A stretch of DNA of 64,000 nucleotides from positions 186,001-250,000 of the forward strand of contig CBDDKF010000002.1 in assembly GCA_965230015.1 (NCBI GenBank), given 5' to 3'. This stretch comes from JABSQH01 sp965230015 (GTDB taxonomy: Bacteria > Actinomycetota > Acidimicrobiia > Acidimicrobiales > Ilumatobacteraceae). Numbering within the stretch: position 1 is the stretch's first letter; the number at the start of each line of letters is the position of its first letter. A model generated the notes under the pieces. That model searched no databases. It saw only the letters and a list, made by a program, of their open reading frames with translations, and was not told the origin of the DNA. This document shows, piece by piece, positions 26,434-35,684 of this stretch. The position numbers and the translations under genes were made by a program.

Positions 26434-27654
26434 TCAACGGGCAGCCAAGAAGGCGTTCGCCGAGATCGTGTTCGCACCGGCACCACGCACGTCGTCGATG
26501 ATCTCGCGATCGTCGGTGACCACCACGACGTGACGCTCGTAGTCGGTGGCGTCCACGATGTCGCGAATGATGTCGTCGGCGGTGACGCCTGCGGGTGAGA
26601 ACACCACGCGCACCGAGCGGCGGGCCGGCGAATGGGCGCCGACGACGTCGGCGCCATCGAACACGACGACGAGGTCGACATCGATCGCCGCGACGAGGTT
26701 CTCCACGCGCGCCAACAGCGCCGCACGTTGCTGCTCGAGGGCCACGTCGGGCCAACCCCGCTTGGCCACGTTGTAGCCGTCGACGGTCACGAGCGCGCCC
26801 GACCGCAGGAGAAACTCCGCCGCTTCCGCCGACGTCGAGATCACGCCGCCGGGGATCCCCATCGGCGTGCGCCGTGCACCTGTGGGCCGTCCGCCGCCAC
26901 CCGCTCCGGGTGAGTGACCCGCGTTGATCACCATGCTGCGCAGCGCCGCAACCTCGGACGCGACCCGGTCGGCGACGTCGGCCACCGCTGCGGCGTCCAC
27001 GCCAAGCACCGTGGGCGCAGCGGACCCGGACTGTGATGGCTCGTTGGCGTCGTCGGCGGCGATGCGTTGTTCCAGCGCGGCCAGTCGTTCCCGCGCTGCC
27101 TGCTCGCGATCGCGCGCGTGACGCTCGGCCTGCCGGGCGAGTTGCAGCTCGTCGTCGAGCTGGGTGACACGGCGCGCGGCATCGTCGGCAGCGGCCAGCG
27201 CAAGGTCGCGCTCCCCCATGGCTGTGTCTCGGTCGGCGCGCGCCGCCACCGCATCGGCGCGCAAGCGAATCGCCGCCCGTTCGGCAGCCTCGCGCTGGCG
27301 TTGCGCGCGTTGCAGCTGGGTGCGCAGCGAGTCGTCAGCGGCACGGTCGGCCGCTTCCCGCTCCAGCGCCATCGCCCGTTCTTCCCACCCGGGCTCAGCC
27401 GCCAGCCACAGCTGACCGACCTCGTCGACCAGCTCTGGAATGGCGCCAGCAGACAGGCGCGAGCGGAAGACACCGTCGTTCTCGATCGCCCGGCGAAGCC
27501 GACCGAGCGCCGAATTCGGGATCCGTCGTGCGTTGAGGAACGCGTCGAGCTCCACAGGATGGTCGAGCGGCGTGCGCTGCTTGCCCGCTTCGCGCACGAT
27601 CGCCACGGCGAACTCGATCGCCGGCCGCAGCGATCGGTGCTCGACGGTCGACAC
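26434..27654 (-). CDS. NYN-domain (YacP-like) protein with coiled coil
   Basis: About 406 residues. The N-terminal 100 residues are helical; residues about 110-210 form a long Ala/Arg/Glu-rich coiled coil; a Gly-rich linker follows; the C-terminal 140 residues are a NYN/PIN-like nuclease domain with VTVDGYNVAKRGWP, DLVVVFDGAD and HVVVVTDDREIIDDVRGAGA, which carry the expected metal-binding Asp residues. NYN/YacP proteins are predicted or shown RNases. GTG at 27654 avoids a basic tail; GTG-type starts up to 27699 are possible. The coiled coil may give dimerisation. Divergent from the DnaQ-GIY-YIG gene. Confidence 0.82.
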   Translation of the reverse strand: MSTVEHRSLRPAIEFAVAIVREAGKQRTPLDHPVELDAFLNARRIPNSALGRLRRAIENDGVFRSRLSAGAIPELVDEVGQLWLAAEPGWEERAMALEREAADRAADDSLRTQLQRAQRQREAAERAAIRLRADAVAARADRDTAMGERDLALAAADDAARRVTQLDDELQLARQAERHARDREQAARERLAALEQRIAADDANEPSQSGSAAPTVLGVDAAAVADVADRVASEVAALRSMVINAGHSPGAGGGGRPTGARRTPMGIPGGVISTSAEAAEFLLRSGALVTVDGYNVAKRGWPDVALEQQRAALLARVENLVAAIDVDLVVVFDGADVVGAHSPARRSVRVVFSPAGVTADDIIRDIVDATDYERHVVVVTDDREIIDDVRGAGANTISANAFLAAR

Positions 27655-27751
27655 GAGCGAACCATACCGCCGGACGGCGCCAGCCTTGCCGAGCGGCATC
27701 TGTTCGATCTATCGCTTGACAACAAACAGGTGTTCGTGCTGGCATCGTCGC

Positions 27752-29422
27752 ATGCCGGTTGGGGCGAGCACACAGGTCTCTTCGATCACGGGGCAGCGCA
27801 GCTTCGACGACCTGGGGACGGCGCTGTGCGACGTGACGTTTTGTGTGATCGACCTGGAAACCACGGGCGGCAACCGCAACGACGACATGATCACCGAGGT
27901 CGGGGCGGTCAAGGTGCGTGGTGGCGAGTGTCTGGGCACGTATCAGACGTTGGTCAACCCCGGTCGTGCGATCCCCCCGCAAATCACGCTGCTCACCGGG
28001 CTCTCCGACGCGCTGGTGGCGACGGCCCCACGCATCGAGTCGGTGCTGCCGTCGTTGCTCGAGTTCGTCGGCGACTCGATCGTCGTCGGCCACAACGTCA
28101 ACTTCGACGTCGGCTTCTTGCGCGCGGCGCTGCGCCGTGCCGATCGACCGACGCTGTCCAACACGTCGCTCGACACGGTTGCGCTCGCCCGTCGACTGGT
28201 GCGCGACGAGGTGCCCAACTGCCGTCTCGGCACCTTGGCGTCGCGGCTCCGACTCGACCACCAGCCGAGCCACCGAGCGCTCGACGACGCGCTCGCCACG
28301 ACCGACCTGTTGCACCTGCTGATCGAGCGGGCCGCAGGGTGGGGGGTACTCGGGCTCGACGACCTGCTGGCGCTCGCCAAGCTCGCCGGGCATCCGCAAG
28401 CGGCGAAGCTGGCGCTCACGGCCGACCTTCCTCGATCGCCCGGCGTGTACATGTTCCGCGGCTCGGGCGACCAGGTGCTGTACGTGGGCAAGGCGAGCAA
28501 CCTGCGCCAACGAGTGCGCAGCTACTTCGGCAGCGACGACCGGCGCAAGGTCGGCCCGATGCTGCGCGAGGCGCAATCGGTTCGACACCTCGAACTCCCC
28601 GACCCGTTGAGTGCCGAAGTGGTCGAGCAACGGCTGATCGCTCGCCTCCTCCCCCGCTACAACCGCGCCGGCACACGCGTCGACAAATACTGCTACGTGC
28701 GCCTCGATACCGACACGCCATGGCCACGGCTGGCGGTCGTCAAGGACCCCTCCGCCAAAGGGCTTCATCTCGGTCCGTTGCCGTCGCGTTCCGCCGCGCG
28801 GTTGGTGGTCGAGGCGATCCAGAGCGCAGTGCCACTGCGCCGATGCTCGGCGCGACTCGGCCGCAACCATCGTCCCTCGCCCGACGCAGTCGAGTGCACC
28901 GCAGCACAGCTCGGGGTGGCGCTGTGCCCGTGCGCAGGAACGGCGTCGCCCACCGACTACGACGCGGCGGTCGACCTGGCAGCACGTACCATGCGCGGCG
29001 ATGCAACCACGGTCGAGGCCGCCGGGCGGGCGCGGATGATGCAACTCGCCGCCGAACAGCGATTCGAGGAGGCGGCGATGGCCCGCGACCGGCTCGATGC
29101 GCTGCTCGGCGCGCAGAAACGGCACCGCCAGATCGAGGCGCTGCGGGCGGCAGAGCGTGTCACGCTGCGGCGCGGCGACGTCGCCTGGCACATCGACCAG
29201 GCTCGACTCGTCGACGTCACCGTGCAGGGTGCTGCCGGCCGCGCCTTGCCCGTGGCACCGCCCGACCCAACCGCCCGCGACCAGCCACTCCCCCGTGCCC
29301 TTGTCGACGAAGCGCTGTGTCTCGCACGGTTCATCGAACGACACCACGGCGCACTGCACGTCACATGCTCGGGCGAGTGGCGGTTCCCTCTCGAACACGC
29401 CGAGTTGCGCGCCGCCGCCTAA
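27752..29422 (+). CDS. DnaQ-type exonuclease fused to UvrC/Cho-like GIY-YIG nuclease
   Basis: About 556 residues. Residues about 25-190 form a DEDDh 3'-5' exonuclease: Exo I CVIDLETTGGN, Exo II GHNVNFDVGFL, Exo III HRALDDALAT. Residues about 225-305 form a GIY-YIG domain (PRSPGVYMFRGSGDQVLYVG ... ASNLRQRVRSYF) as in UvrC/Cho; the C-terminal region contains a UvrB-binding-like segment (LAAEQRFEEAAMARDRLDAL). This exonuclease-endonuclease fusion is common in actinobacteria and is thought to act in DNA repair. The start is uncertain; ATG 27752 is the last Met before the conserved region. Confidence 0.88.
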   Translation: MPVGASTQVSSITGQRSFDDLGTALCDVTFCVIDLETTGGNRNDDMITEVGAVKVRGGECLGTYQTLVNPGRAIPPQITLLTGLSDALVATAPRIESVLPSLLEFVGDSIVVGHNVNFDVGFLRAALRRADRPTLSNTSLDTVALARRLVRDEVPNCRLGTLASRLRLDHQPSHRALDDALATTDLLHLLIERAAGWGVLGLDDLLALAKLAGHPQAAKLALTADLPRSPGVYMFRGSGDQVLYVGKASNLRQRVRSYFGSDDRRKVGPMLREAQSVRHLELPDPLSAEVVEQRLIARLLPRYNRAGTRVDKYCYVRLDTDTPWPRLAVVKDPSAKGLHLGPLPSRSAARLVVEAIQSAVPLRRCSARLGRNHRPSPDAVECTAAQLGVALCPCAGTASPTDYDAAVDLAARTMRGDATTVEAAGRARMMQLAAEQRFEEAAMARDRLDALLGAQKRHRQIEALRAAERVTLRRGDVAWHIDQARLVDVTVQGAAGRALPVAPPDPTARDQPLPRALVDEALCLARFIERHHGALHVTCSGEWRFPLEHAELRAAA

Positions 29423-29461
29423 TCACGCCGCCGATCGGCCCGGTGCCCTACCGTGCGCGAT

Positions 29462-30313
29462 GTGTCCGACGAGGCCAGGGTTCGCCATTACCTCGCCGTC
29501 AGCGCCATCTCCGCCGCCGTCGTGGTGGCGACGTACCTCGTGTTCGTGCGGACCTCCTGGGGCCAACACATCGACGACATCGCGTTCGACGGCCGCAGCG
29601 TGGAGGATCCGGCGATCACCGCAGACACCAACGATCTGTTGCACAGCGTCACCCGCTCGACGCTCTTCCTGCTCACCGCCGCGATCGTCGTGTTCGCCCT
29701 GGCGCGAGGGCGATGGCGGCTGGCGGGCGTCGCCGGCGCATCGATCACGGCGGCCGTGGTCACCAGCGAGGTACTGAAGAACGAGATACTCACCCGACCG
29801 CAACTCGACGATGTCGCCGGTATCGAGCAGAACAGCCTGCCGAGCGGCCACGCCACGATCGGAATGGTGCTCGCACTCGGCCTCGTGATGGTGGCCCCGC
29901 ACGCCTGGCGCTGGGCCGCAACGGGCGGCGCGCTGGTGGTTGCGGTGGTGTTCGGTGTCGGCGTGATCGCCACCGGATGGCATCGCCCGAGCGATGTGGT
30001 GGCGGCGTACGGGGTGAGTGCCATGTGGTTCGGGTTGGGCACGGCGCTGTTGATCACCTGGCGGGGCTCGGGCAACGTCGAGATGGGGAGTGCCGAAGAA
30101 CGACTCGACGGACGGATCGCCCTTGCAGCTGGCGTACTGACAGTGCTGGCGGCGGTGTTGATCCTCGTCCAGACCTTCACCGCTGATGGTCTGCGCACGG
30201 TGCAGTTCGCCGCCGACTATCTGGCGGTGGCCGTCGTGGTGATCACGCTCGGTGTCGCTGTCGTGGCCGGCTATGCCCAGTCGCTGCGCGGCGTGTCGCT
30301 CGATCCGCGCTGA
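29462..30313 (+). CDS. PAP2-family membrane phosphatase
   Basis: A 283-residue membrane protein with about six helices. The three acid-phosphatase motifs are present: K-x-x-x-TRPQLD (KNEILTRPQLDD), LPSGHAT and GWHRPSDVVAA (catalytic His residues in motifs 2 and 3). PAP2 enzymes dephosphorylate lipid phosphates such as phosphatidate or undecaprenyl diphosphate on the outer membrane face. GTG 29462 is preferred over GTG 29453 because TACCGT (29449-29454) lies 7 nt upstream and would make 29462 the first transcribed codon; 29453 would overlap the -10. Confidence 0.88.
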   Translation: MSDEARVRHYLAVSAISAAVVVATYLVFVRTSWGQHIDDIAFDGRSVEDPAITADTNDLLHSVTRSTLFLLTAAIVVFALARGRWRLAGVAGASITAAVVTSEVLKNEILTRPQLDDVAGIEQNSLPSGHATIGMVLALGLVMVAPHAWRWAATGGALVVAVVFGVGVIATGWHRPSDVVAAYGVSAMWFGLGTALLITWRGSGNVEMGSAEERLDGRIALAAGVLTVLAAVLILVQTFTADGLRTVQFAADYLAVAVVVITLGVAVVAGYAQSLRGVSLDPR

Positions 30314-30334
30314 CCGGCAGCCTGCACGCGTGGT

Positions 30335-31169
30335 TCACTCCACGAGGTCGACGCCCCGGCGGTCGATGGGCACCGACCGCACCGTGCCGCCCGACGGCAA
30401 CGCGGCGGCCACGTCATCGGCCGCATCATTGTCGGCCCACAGCGCAATGGTCGGGCCACTTCCGGACAGCCATCCGCACCAGGCACCCGCATCAACGCCG
30501 GCACGTAACGCCGCAGCGCTGTCCGGCCGGTCGGAGAGACGCGCCGGCTGGTGCAAACTGTCGTCTGTCGCTCCCGCGAGCAGGGTGGGATCGTCACGGG
30601 CGATGGCCACGATCAGCTGGGTCAGCGTCGCCAGGTTGGCCGTCGCTGCGGCTCGGTCGACCATCGAGTCGAGCGATGCTCGCGACCGGTCGGTCGAGGT
30701 GCTCGTTCGGGGGATCCACAGCACCAGCGCAGCCCCGCCGAGGCGTGGGCCGAGCGGCAACGGGAGTACGCGCCCGCCCACCCATCCGACGACGCCGCCA
30801 AACGCCGATGCCGCGGCGTTGTCGCCATGCCCTTCGAGATCGGCGGCCACATCGAGGGCGACACGACGCGCTTCGTCGTCGAGGGCACCGCGCTCGACCG
30901 CGATGGCCATCGCCGCGCCGCCGACCCGCGCGGCGCCACTGAACCCCATTCCTCGGCCCATGGGCACCGGACCGCGGATCCACAATGGGCGTTGGTCGCC
31001 ACCAGCGCGCTCGAACGCGCGACGCGTGGGATGGTGCTCGTCGACGGCGCGCGCCCGCTCGGGCGGTGGCCCGTCGCCGATCTCGAGCGCCACGCCGAGC
31101 GCCATCGCCAGCACGTCGAACCCGGCCCCGAGGTTGGCCGACGAGGCCGGGGGCGCGAACCGTGGTCAC
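30335..31169 (-). pseudogene. thrB: Homoserine kinase-like GHMP kinase with 1-nt frameshift
   Basis: The main frame (from 31114 down) encodes GHMP motif 2 (PVPMGRGMGFSGAARVGG) and motif 3-like GWLSGSGPTIALW. The GHMP N-terminus lies in two frames: GTG at 31169 gives VTTVRAP, then after a C5 run (minus strand, 31149-31153) the frame is wrong; removing one C restores VRAPASSANLGAGFDVLAMA, the exact ThrB start. GTG 31169 also forms a GTGA overlap with the trpD stop, confirming the intended start. So this is either an authentic frameshift or a sequencing error in a homopolymer. ThrB makes O-phosphohomoserine for threonine synthesis; another GHMP kinase cannot be excluded. Confidence 0.8.
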
Positions 31170-32206
31170 GCGCGCTGCGACACGTGCACTGCGGTGTCGA
31201 GCGTGTGAGCTGCCCGTCCGTCGTCGATCGCGGTGGCCGCGAGTTGCATCCCGGCGGGGAGATCCTCGGCGACTCCGGCCACCACCAGGGCGGCAGCAGC
31301 GTTGAGCACGACGACGTCGCGGTGCGCACCGTGCTCGCCGCCGAGCACCGAACGAACCACCGCTGCGTTCTCGGCGAGGTCGCCGCCGCGCAGCTGGTCG
31401 GGTGTGGCCAACGGGATGCCAAGCGCCGCCGGCTCGATCGTGAAGCGGGTGATGGTGCCGGCGTGCAGCGACAACACCTCGGTCGGGCCGGTGGTGGTGA
31501 TCTCGTCGAACCCCGATCCATGCACCACCCAGGCCGAACGCAGACCTCGCTCGGCGAGCGCGTTGAGCATCGGCTCGGCCACGGTCGGGTCGGCCACCCC
31601 GATCAGCTGACGATGCACGCGGCCAGGATTGGCCATCGGGCCGAGGAGATTGAACGCCGTGGGAATCCCCAACTCGCGACGGGGCGGCCCCGCATGGCGG
31701 AACGCGGGGTGAAAGGCTGGCGCAAAGCAGAAGCCGAAGCCGGCCTCGCGGACACACGCCGCCACTTGCTCAGGTCGCAACTCGATCGTGAGGCCGAGCG
31801 CTTCGAGGACGTCGGCGGTCCCACACTTCGACGACGCAGAGCGGTTGCCGTGCTTGCACACGGGCACACCCGCGCCGGCGACGACCAGCGCCGCCATAGT
31901 GGACACGTTGATCGAGTGCGATCCGTCGCCGCCGGTGCCCACCACATCGACGGCGCGGCTGCGTTCGTCGTCGGTCAGTGGCACGACGGGTGAGGCGGCG
32001 AGGGCCGCATCGAGCATGCCGGCGAGTTCGGCCGCAACGACGCCCTTGCTCCGCAGCGCAACGAGGAATCCGGCGATCTGGGCGGGCGTTGCGTCGCCCT
32101 CCAGGATCGTGGCCATGGTGACCGCCGCGTCGGATTCGTCGAGATCGCGACCCGCGAGCAACTCAGCGATCACCGCGGGCCAGCCGCGAAACGACACCTC
32201 CATCAC
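31166..32206 (-). CDS. trpD: Anthranilate phosphoribosyltransferase
   Basis: A 346-residue enzyme of tryptophan synthesis that joins anthranilate to PRPP. Diagnostic segments are VDVVGTGGDGSHSINVSTMAAL (PRPP loop GTGGD and NxST), KHGNRSASSKCGTADVLEALG, and FAPAFHPAFRHAGPPRRELG, with the anthranilate-facing Arg/His residues. The two-domain layout and length are normal. It starts at GTG 32206 or ATG 32203. Its TGA overlaps the start of the thrB-like gene (GTGA). No other trp genes lie here, so trpD is separated from the rest of the pathway. Confidence 0.95.
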   Translation of the reverse strand: MMEVSFRGWPAVIAELLAGRDLDESDAAVTMATILEGDATPAQIAGFLVALRSKGVVAAELAGMLDAALAASPVVPLTDDERSRAVDVVGTGGDGSHSINVSTMAALVVAGAGVPVCKHGNRSASSKCGTADVLEALGLTIELRPEQVAACVREAGFGFCFAPAFHPAFRHAGPPRRELGIPTAFNLLGPMANPGRVHRQLIGVADPTVAEPMLNALAERGLRSAWVVHGSGFDEITTTGPTEVLSLHAGTITRFTIEPAALGIPLATPDQLRGGDLAENAAVVRSVLGGEHGAHRDVVVLNAAAALVVAGVAEDLPAGMQLAATAIDDGRAAHTLDTAVHVSQRA

Positions 32207-32254
32207 GCCGTCAATTCTGTTGTCCGCCTCGTGACGCCGCCGTGTCGACCGTGA

Positions 32255-32500
32255 TCAGGCGGACGCAATACGGCGCCGGCGACGAATGATCCGACGGCGG
32301 TCGCGCTCGGTGGCACCGCCCCATACGCCCGCCTTTTCGCGCCGCGCCAGCGCGTGTTCGAGGCACGCACTCTGTACCGCGCAGCCCTCGCACACCGACT
32401 TGGCGATTTGCGCGTCGTCGTCATCTTCTGGATAGAAGATCGAGGCTTCCAACCCGCGGCACGCCCCGAGGTCCCACCACTTCATCTCCTGTATCGACAC
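32255..32500 (-). CDS. WhiB-family Fe-S transcription regulator
   Basis: An 81-residue WhiB-like protein. The four cluster-binding cysteines are in GACRG, VCEGCAVQSAC, i.e. C-(x)n-C-x2-C-x5-C; the GVWGG turn and a basic C-terminal stretch (RRRIIRRRRR) for DNA/RNA-polymerase contact follow. WhiB proteins bind a [4Fe-4S] cluster and the sigma-A subunit; they are restricted to actinobacteria, which supports the lineage call. GTG 32500 is chosen for the GGGGG Shine-Dalgarno 8 nt upstream; ATG 32485 and TTG 32515 are alternatives. Confidence 0.92.
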   Translation of the reverse strand: MSIQEMKWWDLGACRGLEASIFYPEDDDDAQIAKSVCEGCAVQSACLEHALARREKAGVWGGATERDRRRIIRRRRRIASA

Positions 32501-32581
32501 TCGATCGACCCCCAAATTGTTCGAACGACCGACTGTAATTCCCCTGGTCAGCGAACGCCAGAGTGAATTTTCGGAGTCATC

Positions 32582-33844
32582 TCAGCGCTCGCGCGGCTGC
32601 TCCGTACTCGCCGTCAACCACTCGACGATGTGGCGGATGGGTCGATCGGTGTGTTCGGCCACCGCCGCGACGGCGAGCACGCTCTCGGCCACGACCGGCA
32701 CGTCGGGTGCGTCGGCGAGCGCATCGACCAACTCGGCATCGAGCTCGTCGACGCGCTCGTCGTTCGTCGCTCGCAGGCGCCACCCTCCTGCGTCACCGAC
32801 GGGGTGATCGACCATCACCGCATCGCCGCCGACACGCGCCACCGCCCGGCTGATCGGGTCGTCGGTGGTCCCCGGCCGAGCGGATCGCTGCACGAGCATC
32901 GAGGTCACTGTGGTCGGCCCCGAGCCGTGGGGAACTGCAGATTTCCAGCCGGCGTCGTCGAGGTAGGTCACGGCATCACACACTGCGCCAGCGACCATCT
33001 CAGCGTCGGCGCGCAGCGCGGGGGCGACGTGGTCGGGTAGGTACTCCTGCAGCACGGTGGCGCACGATCGCTCAGCGACCACGACCTGTCCGCCCCGGCG
33101 GGCGTGATCGACCAATGCCGCGACGTTGCGACCACAGATCTCTGCGAATCGAGCGAGGTCGCCGCCATACAACGCCGCCGCGCCGCAGCACTCGACGTCG
33201 GCAACCGTGCAACGCCCGTCGATACTGCGAACGGCCTCCGCCAGCTGCCGGCCGATGTGCGGCGCAGTGGCGTCGATGGCGCAGCTGGGCACGATGGCGA
33301 TGCCGACGGCGCCGTCGGCCAACCTGCCTTCCACCGATGCCGGCACATCGTCGAACTGCTCGTCGACGAGTTGCGGAGCGCGCACCAACCGGCGAGCGGA
33401 GATCCCGGTGACAACCTTGCTGAGCCGACGAGCGAGCGAGTTCGGCGCACTGCGCGACAAGCGGGCCATCGCCCTTCGTCGGCTGAGGGCGCGCGTCGCT
33501 CGCCGGTAGCTCCCGACGACATGACCCTGCGCGACGCGCATCGCGTTGGCGCGCACCATCGCCCGTGGCACGTCGACGGCCGGTGCGCCGTTGTCGTTCA
33601 CCGCGCCGCAGGCGTCGACGCATCGTCGGCACTGGTGACACGACTCGACGAGCGCGTCCTGTTGGACGGGCGTCATCCGCTCGGGATCGCGCTCGGCGAG
33701 CTGGTCGAGCAGGGTGAACAGGTCGGGGAACACCGAGCAGTAGTCGATGCACTCGCGGCATCCGTCGCACTGCCCGAGCACCGCGGCCAGGTCGCGCCTG
33801 GTGGCGGCCTCGTCGGTGAAGGCTGGATCGTGCGGGTCGTAGAT
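32582..33844 (-). CDS. GlpC/CCG-type Fe-S oxidoreductase subunit
   Basis: About 420 residues. Two ferredoxin-like motifs CDGCRECIDYC and CHQCRRCVDAC bind [4Fe-4S] clusters; C-terminal half has CCG-type segments (VECCGAAALYGG, VVVAERSCATVL) as in GlpC, heterodisulfide reductase B and lactate-utilisation proteins. It probably passes electrons from a flavoprotein dehydrogenase (GlpD or the AGPS-like protein next door) to the membrane. The N-terminus is unresolved: the family-like sequence begins at AIYDPHDPAFTDE (33844), but no ATG, GTG or TTG lies nearby in frame; the next are at 34027/34030, inside the divergent glpD. A small indel here is possible. Confidence 0.78.
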   Translation of the reverse strand: MYDPHDPAFTDEAATRRDLAAVLGQCDGCRECIDYCSVFPDLFTLLDQLAERDPERMTPVQQDALVESCHQCRRCVDACGAVNDNGAPAVDVPRAMVRANAMRVAQGHVVGSYRRATRALSRRRAMARLSRSAPNSLARRLSKVVTGISARRLVRAPQLVDEQFDDVPASVEGRLADGAVGIAIVPSCAIDATAPHIGRQLAEAVRSIDGRCTVADVECCGAAALYGGDLARFAEICGRNVAALVDHARRGGQVVVAERSCATVLQEYLPDHVAPALRADAEMVAGAVCDAVTYLDDAGWKSAVPHGSGPTTVTSMLVQRSARPGTTDDPISRAVARVGGDAVMVDHPVGDAGGWRLRATNDERVDELDAELVDALADAPDVPVVAESVLAVAAVAEHTDRPIRHIVEWLTASTEQPRER

Positions 33845-33908
33845 CGCGCTCGCACAGTACCGCCTGCGTGGGGACGCGCCGCCGAACCGGGACGTAACAT
33901 CCGCCTCG

Positions 33909-35684
33909 ATGCCGACACGTCGTCCCGCTGCGCTGCGCTTCGATCGGTCGGTGATGACGGCGTCGCTCAGGGCGGTAGCCGCCGGCCGACAGCCGCCGTT
34001 CGATCTCGTGGTGGTCGGCGGTGGCATCACCGGTGCGGGCGTTGCCCTCGACGCCGCTCACCGCGGCTTGCGGACGGCGCTGGTCGAACGCGACGACTTC
34101 GCTTCCGGTACGTCGTCGAAGAGCTCGAAACTGGTGCACGGCGGTCTGCGGTACCTCCAGGCCGGCGACGTACGCCTCGTGTATCAGGCCTTGCGCGAAC
34201 GGCAGCGCCTGCGCAAGAACGCTCCTCATCTGGTGGAGACGCTGCCATTTCTCATCCCGATCATGACCCGTGATGGTGTCGTGTCGAAGAAGCTGGCCAA
34301 GGCCCTCAACTCGGCGCTCTGGATGTACGACGTGACCGGCGGTTGGCGGATCGGCAAGTTGCATCGCCGTCTCGACGCCGACGCCGCCGCAGCACACTTT
34401 CCGACCACCCGCCTCGATCGATTGTCCGGCGGGTTCATCTACTACGACGCCAGCGCCGATGACGCCCGCTTGACATTGACCATCGCCCGCAGCGCAGCAG
34501 AGCTCGGCGCCACCGTGCTCAACCGATGCACGGTGCAGGCGGTCAACCCGACATCGGGCTCGGCATCCGGCCGCGCCTGTCGTGAGGGAGCTGCCTACGA
34601 GGTGATGGTCGACGTCGATGGCGACACGCTCCCCGTGCGTACGCGGGCCGTGGTCAACGCCGGCGGCGTGTGGGCGGATCGCATCGGATCGCCCACCGGA
34701 GCGATTCGACCGGCCAAAGGCATCCATCTCACCGTGCCGTGGGAGCTGCTCCAGGTCGACGTCGCCGTGATCATCCCGGTGCGCCGCGACAAACGCAGCC
34801 TGTTCCTCGTGCCGTGGGGCCGCTACCCCGACGGCACGTTCAGCCACGTCTACATCGGCACGACCGACACCGACTACGCCGGACCGCTCGACGACCCGCC
34901 GGTCACCGAACACGACATCGAGTACGTGCTCACGGCCCTCAACGATGCGCTCGACCCGGAGCGCACCCGGCGGATCACCGTCGACGACGTGACGGCGGTG
35001 TGGTCGGGACTGCGGCCGCTGGTGGACAACGGCGGCGACGGATCGTCGAAAACCGCCGACCTCTCGCGTCGTCACCGGGTCGACATCGGCGACGATGGAG
35101 TGATCAGCATCCTCGGCGGGAAGCTCACCACGTATCGGGAGATGGCCGAGGACACGGTCGACGCAGTGCAGCAACGCCTCGGCCGGTCCGCGGCCTGGTG
35201 GTCTCGACTCGACCCGCGTCGGCGCACCGTCCGCTATCGCCTTCTCGGCTCCGGACGCCGACCCGACGATCCCGATCGCGGACACATCCGATCGGTCGAC
35301 GATCACCTCTGGGCGCGGTACGGCACGCTGGCCGACGAGGTGCGGTCGCTGATCGCCAGCAACCCCGAGCTCGGGGAGCCACTCGTTGCGGGTTACCCGT
35401 ACCTGCGGGCCGAGGTTGTCTACGCGGCCCGCGCCGAGATGGCCCTCACGTTGCAGGACGTGCTGGTGCGCAGGACGCGCTTGCAACTGTTCGACCGTCA
35501 GGCGGCGCTCTCCGCCGCCCCGCCCGCCGCCGACCTGATGGCCACCGAACTCGGGTGGGATCAGGACTCGAAGGACGCCGAGCTGGCCGCGTTCCGCACG
35601 TGGAGCGACCACGAGTGGAGCACTGTGCATACGTCCGACCGAACCCCAACGGAGCCACAACATGCGCCCACAGCCGCCGATTGA
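33909..35684 (+). CDS. glpD: Glycerol-3-phosphate dehydrogenase (FAD)
   Basis: A 591-residue flavoprotein. The Rossmann FAD motif is DLVVVGGGITGAGVALDAAHRGL; SSKLVHGGLRYLQ is the classical GlpD FAD/substrate segment; GIHLTVPWE, FLVPWGRYPDGTFSHVYIGTTDTDY and TVDDVTAVWSGLRPLV follow, with a C-terminal DUF-like cap (about 420-570). It oxidises sn-glycerol 3-phosphate to dihydroxyacetone phosphate at the membrane and feeds the quinone pool. ATG 33909 is the longest start; ATG 33954 is also plausible. Overlaps the AGPS-like gene by 23 bp. Confidence 0.94.
   Translation: MPTRRPAALRFDRSVMTASLRAVAAGRQPPFDLVVVGGGITGAGVALDAAHRGLRTALVERDDFASGTSSKSSKLVHGGLRYLQAGDVRLVYQALRERQRLRKNAPHLVETLPFLIPIMTRDGVVSKKLAKALNSALWMYDVTGGWRIGKLHRRLDADAAAAHFPTTRLDRLSGGFIYYDASADDARLTLTIARSAAELGATVLNRCTVQAVNPTSGSASGRACREGAAYEVMVDVDGDTLPVRTRAVVNAGGVWADRIGSPTGAIRPAKGIHLTVPWELLQVDVAVIIPVRRDKRSLFLVPWGRYPDGTFSHVYIGTTDTDYAGPLDDPPVTEHDIEYVLTALNDALDPERTRRITVDDVTAVWSGLRPLVDNGGDGSSKTADLSRRHRVDIGDDGVISILGGKLTTYREMAEDTVDAVQQRLGRSAAWWSRLDPRRRTVRYRLLGSGRRPDDPDRGHIRSVDDHLWARYGTLADEVRSLIASNPELGEPLVAGYPYLRAEVVYAARAEMALTLQDVLVRRTRLQLFDRQAALSAAPPAADLMATELGWDQDSKDAELAAFRTWSDHEWSTVHTSDRTPTEPQHAPTAAD

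Noticed and set aside
27067..30186. 1039-residue plus-strand open frame
   Set aside because: Its composition is Arg/Ala-rich and it runs antisense to the NYN gene and out of frame through the DnaQ-GIY-YIG and PAP2 genes. It is a shadow of high-GC codon bias.
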